Position numbers and translations under genes: made by a program. A stretch of 13,120 nt of DNA from Circinella minor (taxonomy: Eukaryota > Mucoromycota > Mucoromycetes > Mucorales > Lichtheimiaceae). The stretch spans positions 1 to 13,120 of the forward strand of contig JAEPRB010000456.1 in assembly GCA_016758965.1 (NCBI GenBank), in the 5' to 3' direction. Positions 1-10,400 of the stretch are shown one piece after another (the first letter of the stretch is position 1; the number at the start of each line of letters is the position of its first letter). The notes below the pieces were generated by a model, which made no database searches, was not told the origin of the DNA, and saw only the letters and a program-made list of their open reading frames with translations.

Positions 1-113
1 TATCATTATTAGAAAACATATAAATAGTCCTTGCTCATCAAATAATAAAGCGGTATCTTTTTGAATTATATTTTTATCCTTTATTATCATTTGTTATATT
101 CTATTACTATTGG

Positions 114-419
114 CTAAGGTATTGATCTGCCCAATTTATAACGACACGCCAGAGACCCAGAGTTGAGTAGGACCAACATATGTTTTCCTGCACATGAACC
201 GTTGTACAACGGAAGAGATTCACTGCCGTCTTTGCAGGCTTGTAACTGCATTATCTAACAACAGTCTTCTTGCAACTTATTCACCTCAAGGATATCACCA
301 TGATCAGTGTCTTCATTGTGTTGACCACCCTCAGTTGCTTCCACCATCGATTTTTGACACATCGACAATGACTTCTATACACTACTAGGAACTTGAATTT
401 CATGCACAGAAGATGGTGT
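114..419 (-). pseudogene. Decayed start of retrotransposon pol (retropepsin remnant)
   Basis: Reading the minus strand from 419 down to a TAG at 114-116 gives a coding-like frame in the -1 relation to gag. It is broken by TAG at 375-377 and TAG at 255-257. The last part contains LPLYNG, then VLLNSGS at about 175-153. This resembles the start of a Ty3/gypsy aspartic protease, where the family has a hydrophobic strand followed by D-S/T-G. Here the catalytic Asp would be Asn (AAC, 162-164). Retropepsin normally cuts the Gag-Pol polyprotein; this copy cannot be functional. It lies directly downstream of gag, as expected for gag-pol order. No reverse transcriptase is visible because the window ends. 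The assignment rests on one short motif and position. Confidence 0.45.
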
Positions 420-550
420 AGATCGTGTAGTCTGGTCACACCTGGTCAACCCTGCTGGTGTACCTTTTTTCCTTGATTCTGATCCTTTGGTCCATCAGCG
501 ACCTTTTTTCTTGTTAAGGGATTCAGAATTTTGGTGCACAAACAACCCCT

Positions 551-1525
551 CTACTGATTGTGCACAGACCGAAAATCCTGCTTGGCTTGACAATTTTCTT
601 GGTAACGCTTTTTACAATCACAACGCATATGACCACATTCACCATACTTGAAACATTTTATCCGATTTGTACCATCATTTAATTGACTGCCATATGATCT
701 GCCACTGCTCGAGCCATCATAATGACAATTCGCCGGTCTAATTGCATCAAGATCCATAGGAGTGGGACCTTGATTACCAAAAGAAGGAGACGATTGGCCA
801 AACGACTTATTAAAAGGAGAGAAATTCAATGGATGATGATCACTAACCTTTGCACACTGTTCTGCCGTTTCATGCGCCTCAGCATAAGCATATGCCTCTG
901 ATAACGAGAAAGGCTTCTGCATCAAGACTTATAACCAACACTGATACTTGAGACCTTGGACAAAGTTAAACAATTCATCTTTTGTATCCATGTCAGGCAA
1001 CTCCAGCATTAACGAACGAAACTCCCGAACATATTGTTCCACTGACCCTGTTTGGTGAAGTTGTTGTAGCCACTGTCAAGCTAATTGTTCTGCATTTGCT
1101 GGCTTGAATTCATACTTAAAAACACGTTTAAACTCGGACCACGTACTTGGAGTCGATGTCGATCTATCATATTCAACACCACACCACCACATAGCTGCAC
1201 CATCACGTGATAACGTCACTGCAAATAACACCATTTGATGATCATCGATGTTTACAAATTCCGCATATTTTTCTAATGAATACAACCATGCTTCTACCTG
1301 CTGGACTGTGCGCTCGCCATGAAACGTATCTGGTTGACGAGGACGAATGATCTTGGCCAAACTTTGTTGATCATTAGTATGTGCTGTAGGTCTTGTTGGT
1401 TGTGTATGTAAATTTGTGATTTGTTCTGCCTGTTGTTGTTGTTGCTGCATTATTTGTTGTAACGATTGAAGCATCGTCATAATTGTTTGTTGTTCCATAT
1501 TACCAGCTTGTTGTTGATTATCCAT
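551..1525 (-). pseudogene. gag: Ty3/gypsy-type retrotransposon gag, nonsense-mutated
   Basis: The start is the ATG at 1525-1523. One frame runs to a TAG at 551-553 (about 325 codons) and is interrupted by TGA at 1076-1078 and TAA at 929-931. The three pieces stay in the same frame, so these are point mutations and not frameshifts. The N-terminus is Gln-rich (poly-Q around 1426-1450). It is followed by a Retrotrans_gag-like capsid region with a WLYSLEKYAE stretch, a MWW motif, and after the TGA a W-L-Q-Q-L...V-E-Q-Y-V-R-E-F segment typical of this family. Near the C-terminus there is a CCHC zinc knuckle, where family members have C-x2-C-x4-H-x4-C. Here the second Cys is Tyr (TAT at 644-646). 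Gag would form the virus-like particle and bind element RNA. This copy is dead. Confidence 0.8.
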
Positions 1526-1551
1526 TTTGAATCAATGAATCGATTTTTCTT

Positions 1552-1563
1552 CTATTGCTACCA
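1552..1563 (-). other. Candidate retrotransposon primer binding site
   Basis: On the minus strand the sequence TGGTAGCAATAG begins two bases after the CA end of the candidate LTR and 27 bases before the gag ATG. TGGTAGC is the complement of a tRNA 3' end of the initiator-Met type that primes Ty1/Ty3-like elements, but only about seven bases fit. Position supports the call more than sequence does. Confidence 0.4.
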
Positions 1564-1565
1564 AA

Positions 1566-1992
1566 TGTCAGATCTGTTGTAAGTTTATATGACTAATCGC
1601 TGCACCTTAACGTTAACAATAATAACCAGGACTCTTCAGTAGATGAAACACAATAAACTATGCCATAAGGGAAATAATAATAAAGAAGGTGAGGAAGGTA
1701 AAATAAGAAACAAGTAGACTAGTTGATAATTAGATAGATAACTCGACAATTAGATAGTTTGTTAATTCGTTGATTTCCTTTTTTTTATTATTATTATTTT
1801 GGAGGATATTTATATAAAAACAAAATAAAAATAATATTTCCAAATATGAATATGAACATGATAATATTATTAAAATAATAATATTATGCAAACGACATGA
1901 TCGTTGTCTCGGTAAGAATAAGAAATAATGAAAATCAAAAATAAATAAATTAAAAACAGAATATGGATTGATATGATCCATATGAGACAACA
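1566..1992 (-). repeat. Candidate 5' LTR of the decayed gypsy element
   Basis: Read on the minus strand this 427-bp segment starts TGTTGTCTC at 1992 and ends CTGACA at 1566, so it has the TG...CA ends of an LTR. It sits immediately upstream of the candidate primer binding site and gag. It contains a TATA-like stretch at 1806-1816 (minus TATATAAATAT) and an AATAAA-like signal shortly downstream, near 1786-1791. It also holds an 11-bp perfect inverted repeat at 1861-1887. The partner LTR would lie left of the window, so the boundaries cannot be confirmed by comparing the two LTRs. There is no coding sequence here; the hydrophobic open frame at 1730-1993 is an AT-rich artefact. Confidence 0.4.
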
Positions 1993-2076
1993 CAAAAGAA
2001 TTAATTAAAGATCATAAAGATGGTCTTTCATAATAGCATAAAAGGAAAAGGATATTATAAACGGGGGTATTGTGAA

Positions 2077-2326
2077 TTTTTGTGCAGATTTGGGGATTTT
2101 CGTGTGGAAATTGAGGCTTTTTCGTGTAGCGCCCCACTAGTTTTACATTACACTGTATATTTGTACTGTAAATTTTCGTGCAGAATGAATTTTGTGCAGT
2201 ATTTTTTCGTGCAGAATATATTTATAGTGCATTTTTTGTGTAGTTTTATCCTATATACATTTTTTGTGTAGTGATTTTTTGTGCAGTTTACAACTTTTTA
2301 AAAATCTTTATATAAATTTTGTGCAG
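2077..2326 (+). repeat. Array of ten T-rich 10-13 bp motifs, consensus TTTTYGTGYAG
   Basis: Ten copies lie in the same orientation within 250 bp, ending at about 2087, 2107 (degenerate GG end), 2129, 2183, 2199, 2214, 2243, 2271, 2286 and 2326. Each is a run of four to six T, then G or CG, then TG, C/T, AG. Spacers are irregular (1 to 43 bp), so this is not a simple tandem repeat and not a CRISPR array. The motif resembles a 3' splice acceptor. A second cluster of three copies lies at 6907-6951. Function is unknown; protein-binding subterminal repeats of a transposon are one possibility. Confidence 0.75.
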
Positions 2327-3018
2327 ATTACTTAATTAATCCTTTTAACAATATCATATGAGGTAGTTTTTATAATTTTGATACAAATACTTGTTCATAA
2401 CGTCTGTATATTTAGATTATCAATAAAATATAGATGTCTTTTCAACACTTTTAATAATTTATAACTGTTTAATAGCACATATAATGATATATTTATATTA
2501 TGAAAAAAATAATCTAATTGAAATGTAAATAAATGTGATAGAAAAAAAAAGATACACTCTCTCTGTATTCTTAGCTATACTAACAATAAAAATTATCAAA
2601 GGAGGTATGAGTTAATGTCTGATGTCAAGTTTATTATGTGTATTATATTATTTAGTACATAAGAACTTCTAATTTAACTCCACATGAATTGTTGTATATA
2701 ATTTAACAAATATGTAATTTTATGTGTACGTATATTATTTATATAAAAAAAATTGTATATAAATAATATAATTTATAATTAGTTTTATTTCAACAAATAG
2801 ATATCTTTATCTGCATACATACATTTTATTATTCTATCGCATAGATCATACACATAATTATTAATTTAGTGGCAGCTAGTGTTAATCAAATTCTGTAACT
2901 TTAAATAATTATTTATGTATATATTTATTAAAGGTATAGACGCAAAGAAGAAAATAATATTTCAATAGTACGTATTGAAAGAAAAAGAAAACAAAAAAGA
3001 AAAAATTATAGATGAGAA
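2327..3018. other. AT-rich non-coding stretch with one long hairpin
   Basis: No coding frame with recognisable content is seen on either strand. It is the 3' flank of the minus-strand MULE gene. The one structured element is a perfect 15-bp inverted repeat, 2731-2745 with 2756-2770, separated by a 10-nt A-rich loop. TTTATT at 2825-2830 could be read on the minus strand as an AATAAA polyadenylation signal for the MULE transcript. Otherwise I see nothing. Confidence 0.5.
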
Positions 3019-6000
3019 TTAAATGTGAAAGATAAAAGAAAGGACAAAAAAAAAGTTAATAAGGCAATGGGGTGATAGAATCGTTGTAAAGTTCAAGCCT
3101 GTCTTGACATGTAGATCATTAATTTTGTCAATGTAACTGGGGTCAAGAGGGGGCCATGTAAATGCTTTAGAGTAAACCTTGTAATTATTGTTATGAATAA
3201 ACTGAACATTAAGAATGTGGTTTCCTTTCAGATATAATATGCAAGGATCAGGAAGATTATCTGATTCATTGAATCCTCTGGGGTCAGATAGAAATGGTAA
3301 ATAAGTACAATCTTGAAAACCTGTGTCAGAATATACAATGACTGGTATATTGCATACTTCAGCAAGAAGTTGACTGCATGAATCGAATCGGAAATAGTCA
3401 TCAGAACTAATATTCCAATCACCACGTAGCTTTAGAATCTCCATGAGTTCGTAAACTTCTTGAGAGTCAAAAATAGTCTTGAAATAATCTATTTCTTGAA
3501 GAAGTTTTACCTCCATTCCTTCTTTGATCTTTTTCCAAGCTGATTCATCACCATAAAGATTATATGCTGCCGCTCGCCAACCACAATTACCATTGCTTGC
3601 AGGACTGTACAGACCAGATATTACACTTGCTTCCGAAGGGAAGTTTAGTCGTCTCAAAAGATCATCAGGGCACCTTGGTAATAAGCTTATTTCACGAAAT
3701 AGCTTTTCTGTTTCAGGATCTTGAACAACTACTTGACCTTCGATATTAGATGACGAGCTAAAAAAAAAGTGAAGTTAAATTACTGATCAATCTATATATG
3801 ACTTCCTAATATCAATTAAAATATACCTGAAACTATCTCTTTGATGTTTTCCTTTTTCAAGGCGAGCACGACTTTTGGCTTTTGCAGCTTCTTTTACTTT
3901 GTTTCTTGCGACTTCACGTTTTTTAACAAGTGTGTTTCATCTATTTCTTGCCTCTTCTCGCTTTTTTTCTACCGCGGCGTCTTCATTTGGTACTTCTTTT
4001 GTTTTTTCTTTAATTTGTTTTTTTTCTTTTATTATACCATCTTCTTGACCATCATCTGAATCTTGATTTTGATTTTCATGTAATATTCTTTTATTTTTAT
4101 TTTGGACCGCTTCTTTCAATAACTGTTCATTATCCATATCATTATCACTATCAGTTTTCATTTTACTTTTGTTGTTGTTCTCATGACCAATAGTAGCAGT
4201 AATATCCATACTTTTACTGTTACTGTTGCTGCTATTGTCATTGTTATCATGGTTGTCATGGTCAATATTATTGCCATTGCTGTTATTATTATTGTTCTTG
4301 CTGTTGTTCTTGCTATTTGTACCTATAAACAATTAATACAATAATTATCAGTGGTTAGTATAGTCCTGACTTATATATTCTAATTTATAATGACTTACTG
4401 CGTAATTTTTTTACTGGTCTTTTTTTTTTTTGCCAAGTAGCTTCGAGGTTACATCTGGTGCGCGACCATCATTAACTGTCTTTCTTTTTCTTCTACTTGT
4501 TTTTCTACAGATAATATTTAATATAAATAACATTTTAGTATATTGTATTTTTTATATTACATATGTAGGACGATAATGATGATAATAAAATGATTACCTT
4601 GGAGTTGTGTTATAGTTAATTTGAAAACCTTTGTCTACGCGCTCGAAATTAGCAGCATCATTTTTCAAGTAAGAAAAAATATAAGGCAAAGTATCTAATA
4701 TAGATTGCTTAGTTTGAATGATTTGGTAGAGGTCTCGATGAAAACTTTCTGTTCCATTAGAAGTCCTAATATGATAATCTTGTAGCTCTGGTTGTAAAAC
4801 TTTATGTGATCTAAAAATCATTGCTGCGTTCATTGGCTGCGTCCACCAATTGATCCAGTTCTTTACTCCAGGAAATTCCTTCAGAATCATGTTTGCAGTG
4901 TTCTGAAATACGGTCATTGTCATTGCAGTATATAAGAGGTGGGTATAGTCGATGAATTCATCGCGCCATTCATGGTCAACTACAGCTCCATTTTTGGATA
5001 TTTGTTCAACACTTTGTTGATAATGAAAATAGCACCCCTTCAGAAGACTTCTTGCCGGAACTCGTGCAAATGGAAAGCTCTCTTCGAAAGCAGCGATAAA
5101 TCCAGCTCTTTGAGCTGCAGAAAAGTCAACGACCATCCCAGAAAAGTTTGATGTGCCATTTGTATTAGCAAAATCATACATTCCAAAGGTTCTAAAAAGT
5201 GCCATAAAGTATGCCTAGAAATGTGTGGAAGATTGCCCATCGAGTACTGCTTGATAGATTACTGAGTACTTTCCTAACTCCTGGAAAAACATGGTGGTTG
5301 TATACAGGTAAAAACCATCTTGAAAACAACCAAAGGTAACATCTGTGACCATTGGATTCGCCGAGAAATCTACACGAGATGAAATATCTGGGCAGCAGAA
5401 TGGTATACATGTCATACCTGGTAATATCTCCATCCCTCGCTAAAAATATCCTGGATAAGATTCTTCTAGAGTTTTAAGATTATCTAAAAGACCTTCAACA
5501 CTAGCACCAGTCTTCTTGCTTATTCGGATACCATGATTTTTAAAAATGACTCGTCTTGCATAGCCTACTTTGCCAAGATGCTGTAAATTTTGATCCAATT
5601 CACATACTGGTCTTGGTGGGTGTTGCAGTCTAACAGCACTGGTTCTGACTTGTAACCCTTTTGGAGTTTTACCTATAAACTCCTGGATATGGGGAACAAG
5701 AGCTTGAAGGCCCTTTATAGTACAATGGAGCGGTTCAAATTGATCATGTGTGTGTGTCCCAGTATGCTTCAAAAAGCCTTTTCCTTGTAATAATTTGATA
5801 TTCACCATAACAGAACATCCAATAATTGTTAAAGCATTTGGAGACCAACATTTCTTAGTTTTACATCCACCAATAGCCTTAGACTCTGTAGCGTGTTCAT
5901 TGCTTGCTGGTCTGAATGTGGTCTTATATTCTTCACATCTTAATGCACCTAAACAATGCTTGTTTACGCTCAAACCGCGACCATTGTCAATCTTATATTG

Positions 6001-6114
6001 GTTATCACGGAAAAGTTGCCATCCAATATCCATATCACATACAAGATTTTCCCCTTCTTGTAAAAGTGTAGTTTCTTGGTGATAATCGCCATTTGGAAAT
6101 TTGGTAAAAGACAT
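3019..6114 (-). pseudogene. MULE transposase with WRKY-GCM1 zinc finger and C-terminal OTU-like domain, broken
   Basis: Four exons fit: 6114-4598, 4504-4399, 4322-3827 and 3757-3019. The introns have GTAATC, GTAAGT and GTATAT donors and TGTAG, TATAG and TTTAG acceptors. The predicted product is about 952 residues. Residues 50-125 form a WRKY-GCM1-type finger (C60, C84/C89, H121-x-H123) for binding transposon ends. The MULE RNase H core follows: D258 in TDVTFG, D330 in VVDFSAAQ, the C361-x2-H364 insert typical of MULEs, and E456 in SNGTESFH. Next come a Lys/Arg-rich linker, an Asn/Ser-rich tract (about 4190-4320) and a charged Lys/Glu helix. The end is an OTU-like cysteine protease (N-G-N-C765, His about 887). 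Lesions are TAG at 5440-5442, TAG at 5215-5217, TGA at 3937-3939, and an A12 run at 4420-4431 where one extra base would rejoin the frames. The OTU Asp before G-N-C is Asn. The role would be cut-and-paste transposition; this copy is probably dead. The class assignment is secure, the exact exon ends less so. Confidence 0.85.
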
Positions 6115-6334
6115 GGTAAAAATACTATATAAAATATCAATGAAGTATTAAAAAACTATGGAAATAAAATAAAAGGAATGAAGCATTTGATATAGTAAAA
6201 ATAATACCTTTGATAATACTATTGTAAAAGTTATATTGTGTGAATAAAAAATATCAAAGTGTTAGCTTTATATAGTTTTATGTGAATGTGTGTTACTACG
6301 TAATCGCTAATACATTGTTTTAATCTACTGAGTA

Positions 6335-6610
6335 TTTGTCATGGTTAAAATTAACCAATATCAACTCTTCTTTTTACACACTTCTTTAGATTATTTTTAT
6401 TTAAAATAAGCATTGTCATGGTTTCCTTTTTAAAAACTCGTTCCGATTATTTTCAAACTAATTGTTACACACTTCTTTAAATTATTTTTATTTAAAGCAA
6501 TCATCATCATTATTCCCTTTTTAGAAACTCTTTTTGGTTGTTTTATTTTTAAAATACGTAATACATGGTGACATTATTTCCTTTTTCAATACCTCTTGCG
6601 ATTCATAATA
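6335..6610. repeat. Degenerate tandem repeat, unit about 91 bp
   Basis: Two clear units start at 6375 and 6466, each opening TACACACTTCTTTA and continuing through ATTATTTTTATTTAAA, then TTCC(T/C)TTTTTA and AAACTC. Partial copies flank them: GTCATGGTT near 6338 on the left, and CATGG...TTTCCTTTTT...CTC near 6563-6597 on the right. Copies have diverged by substitutions and small indels. The repeat sits upstream of the MULE start at 6114, in what would be its promoter or 5' subterminal DNA. It has no coding content. Confidence 0.55.
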
Positions 6611-6639
6611 ATCTCTCTACAGTTGGCAATTACATTATA

Positions 6640-6674
6640 ATCATCATAATCATCATCATCATCATCATCATCAC
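6640..6674 (+). repeat. ATC trinucleotide microsatellite
   Basis: About ten ATC/CAT units occur with one interruption near the left end. A looser AT-rich (ATT/ATC) tail follows to about 6720. An open frame through it encodes poly-Ile and is not a gene. Confidence 0.8.
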
Positions 6675-6906
6675 TATTGATGTATGTATTGTTCCTATCA
6701 TTATCATTATCATTTACGATATCTTTTATTCTATTATTTGCCCTTATTAATTTTGTTTTATTTTTGCTTGATACGTATCAGTTCGCCATAAAAAATATCC
6801 TAACAACTTCTGCGTGTATGTGCTATCACTGTTAAAAGAACATTCTGATTTATTCATTCAATGGGGCAGATAATCGACATTTTTTATAAAGTACATAGTT
6901 TTAAAC

Positions 6907-6951
6907 TTTTTGTGCAGAAATTTTTTGTGTAGATTCTCAGATTTCGTGTAG
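6907..6951 (+). repeat. Second cluster of the TTTTYGTGYAG motif (three copies)
   Basis: Copies lie at 6907-6917, 6921-6932 and 6942-6951, in the same orientation as the 2077-2326 array. The sequence after the last copy (GTGTAGGTTTTAT...TATACATT) also matches flanking sequence inside the first array (GTGTAGTTTTAT...TATACATT at 2238-2260). The two clusters are therefore probably related by descent and not only by motif. Together they bracket the MULE gene. Confidence 0.7.
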
Positions 6952-7135
6952 GTTTTATTTGTTTATACATTATGTCATTTTTATGGGTTATAAAACTATT
7001 TATGAAAGAGTTTCTATGCTTAATAATATTTTCTATTGTTATTTTTATATATTTTTATAAAAAAGTAGTAAAAAAACTTGACAATAAATATATAATTATT
7101 ATTGACTATGTACAATATACCCGTGGACTGCTTTT

Positions 7136-7217
7136 CCTCCCCGCTTTTCCTTATTTGGGCGAGCGACCAAATATGGAATCTGCATAAAATATTTGGCGGT
7201 GTTAAAGTACCTGGGGC
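7136..7217 (+). repeat. Left terminal inverted repeat of the exonuclease-transposase element
   Basis: The core 7187-7216 pairs with 12176-12205 in inverted orientation. AAATATTTGGC (11/11) and TACCTGGGG (9/9) are identical and separated by the same 10-nt distance, giving 24 of 30 matches without gaps. Further out, CCTCC...TCC..TTAT..GGG and ACCAAATAT also recur, with an insertion of about 19 nt on this side. The outer edge is uncertain and no target-site duplication is convincing. It lies about 200 bp upstream of the gene start at 7411. Confidence 0.7.
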
Positions 7218-7410
7218 CAATCATTTTATAAGTTAAGCAACAATGTCAGCCAATGAAATTATGACTTAACGCCTTTGTGCGACCTAAGCTTATCACTTTT
7301 TATGTGTACTAAGATCGTTTATGGGCGTGAGAATAGCGTATGGGATTTTCCTTTTTGTTTCGTTTGAAATTTTTTTTTTATACAACACAGGTTTTCCCTC
7401 TTGTTATAAT

Positions 7411-10400
7411 ATGGATAACGACGATGTGTCTTCCCCAGAGAAACGTGGCCCTGGTAGACCATTCGGTAGTAAAAATAAACCAAAATGTAAACGTCTTCCT
7501 GCTGGGCAAACAACCTTAAAGGATATTGTAACAAACCCTTCAGTCTTATCTCAAATACGCATTAAACCAAATAAAAACATAGAAAATAATAGATTAAACG
7601 AAGAAAGTGAAGAGGTTGGCAATATTTTTAGTATGATATTAAATTCATAATAATTTGTTCCCTAATGACATTCTTTGTATAGTATCATGATAACATAAAC
7701 GATGGTTATTTTTCATTAAAAGACTTGGTAGCGGAAATAGAAGAAGACGACGAAGGACATGAAATTAACAAGGAAACGACAAAAGAAATGGAAGAGGACG
7801 AAGTCATTCCTAATACTATTAAGAGTATTGAAAACAAATTAAAGTCATACAACGAACGAAATAATGGAGTGCTCGCAAATTATTTTTCAAGTATTGTTAA
7901 TCGAATAAAAGTTAAGGATAATGGTTATCCTAGCGAATATCGTCGAGGTACTTTTTGGGTAGAACCAAAAGCACCATTTTTTGCGCTTCGAGAACAAAAT
8001 CTATTAAATCCTACACCACTTTATTACCCAAGAGTATTTTTATGGTTGCCACATTTACTTATTGATAAACCACTCAGTTGCTCCGAACCAGGCTGTAAAG
8101 AGATTAAACTCGATTATAAAGGGTTTTTCAGTGATCCATGTGCGCGTCGTGTTGTTGATATGCACAGGTATTATACACTGTATATATTATATATTGATAA
8201 AATTTACTTTCATAAAATAATACTTTATTAAATCAAAATCTGATATCTAGATGTTTCTACATCATTTCATATCAGTACATATGTCCAAAATGTAAAACAA
8301 CAATTGGTTCGAGTGACGAAAAAATATTAAAGCAGTTACCTGATCAGCTTTCTATCGAATTTCCTGCAATTTTGACACACCGTTGTGCAATTTCAAACAA
8401 TCTCATCGATATATTACGCCCATGTATTCAACATGGAATGGGGATCGCCAACTTCCATGAAATGCTACAAGAGCTTCATACAAAACGACATACTATATTG
8501 CATATGAAGTACACATTAGCGCATTTATATTGTAAAGAATCCCAACAAACACTTTTTGAATCATGGAATAACAATAATAACAAAAACAAATATCATGAAT
8601 TTTCTACATTCGATGATGCACAAGGATATGGGGGTTATATTCCATCTGTAACTTATTTTCAACTTGTATATACTGCTATTTTAGATGTACTTCGTCCATT
8701 TATGGACAAACAAATGACAGCTGTTGGTGGTGAAATACTGAAAGGTGATCATACTTTCAAGTTTATTAAAAAAATTGCTAAAATGGGGAATCAACCGACG
8801 TTTGGTGCATTATATACCATATGTAACGAATATGAGGAAATACGATTGCAGTTGCTGGTTCCAACAAAATCATTACATCACTTAAAAACACCATTCGAAG
8901 AAATGATGAAGACGTATAGACAATATGGATACCAGCCACCACGTCTTTTTCTCACCGATAATGTACGAGGAGACAAACTTTTCCTCCAACAAATGATCAC
9001 GTCTTTAAATGATAATTCTATTGCTGAAGCATCTTCATCAGCAGCAAATTTGGAACCTGAATCTTTAACAGAACAAATTGAATCATTTATCAAAATACCT
9101 GACAATGTTAATATTAATTATATAAGAAGTGCATTAAATGCCGATGACATTATAAAAAAAACAATTGTGAACGATAGTGTTTCTAAAACAATTGTAATAG
9201 GGCTTGACTGTGAGTGGAATTATGCCATTGGCACACGTCCTCGAAACGTGGCAATCGTTCAAATCTCATACAAGGTAATTTCTCATTCACATACATTACT
9301 CCCATTATTTTTACGTAGATTATTAATAAACAGTTTTATAATGTAGAACGATGTTTTAGTTTTACCTGTGCACCAATATGATCATATCCCATTGTCATTA
9401 AAAACAATATTAGAATCTCCAAAAGTATTAAAAGCTAGTCGCAATATAACGGGTGATCTGAATAAACTAAGTTGTGATTATCATATAATATACCACAAAA
9501 GTACAGTATTGGAACTTGGAAAATTTTGTCGAAGGCGTGGCTACATCGACAATGGTACCGCTTCATTATCTACAATTGCTAAATCAGTCCTTGGTGGAGC
9601 ATTGGATAAAGGTGATCGAAATAGTAATTGGGAAGCGCTAAATCTATCATCTTCTCAAATATATTATTCAGCTTTGTATGCATGGGCTTCACTTGCAATT
9701 TATACAAAATTGGAACAAGTTGGGGTAATTGGCAAACCTGTATCAAATCCAGTTCCAGAAGGAGCATACATTTCTGTGTATCCGTCTTGTCAATGGTTTC
9801 ACCCTGTCGCATTTGGTAAAATTATATCGGCAAATAATAACATTCAGGTATAAATAAGAATGTCAGTATTTGATTACTCTTTGTATAATCTATTAACGAG
9901 AAAATATTTTTTTGACAATATATTATCAGGATAGCTGTACTCAATTTTGTATAAACCGTGTTTCTGTACCTGGTGCAATAATTGATATTAGTTCAAGAAC
10001 CCTTTCTGACTTTGGGCAGCCACCGTTTATAATCTCTTTACCTACTTCGATGTTACGTTTTGAAAAAAAGTCTCTATGTCAAGAACAAGATAACAGCATA
10101 CCACCTATCAATAATGCAATAGTTGATAGAGCACACAATGCATCCCCACCACTTTCACCTACCATTTTAGCTAAAGATTTGGAAGATAAAAACAATCTTT
10201 TTGAGGATGAAAATTCGTCGTCATCAGAAGATGAAGAAATTAACCATACATATGGTCAAGCAAAAACAGCAACACTACCACGAACACAAAGAGTTATACC
10301 ACAGCAACAACAAATTCAGCATCCTAGAGTATTAAAATATATTTACCATTTCATGGCATTGATAAAGATACCAAGGCAACATGTTCTTGCAAAAGAATTT

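Noticed and set aside
2020..2271. Plus-strand open frame across the motif array (83 codons).
   Set aside because: Its Phe/Val/Cys-rich content simply translates the repeated TTTTYGTGYAG motif; there is no domain and no conserved context.
2077..2326. CRISPR-like array.
   Set aside because: Repeat units are only 10-13 bp, spacing is irregular from 1 to 43 bp, and the context is eukaryotic transposon DNA.
4939..5433. Several short open frames on both strands between 4939 and 5433.
   Set aside because: They overlap the MULE core, whose motifs lie in a different, continuous frame. They are shadows, apart from 5215-5433, which is part of the MULE frame itself.
7321..7410. Upstream in-frame ATG giving a hydrophobic leader to the plus-strand protein.
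   Set aside because: The leader is low-complexity and T-rich. The ATG at 7411 is followed directly by acidic residues and an AT-hook, expected for a nuclear protein. The T-rich stretch ending in ACAACACAG could be a 5'UTR splice acceptor.
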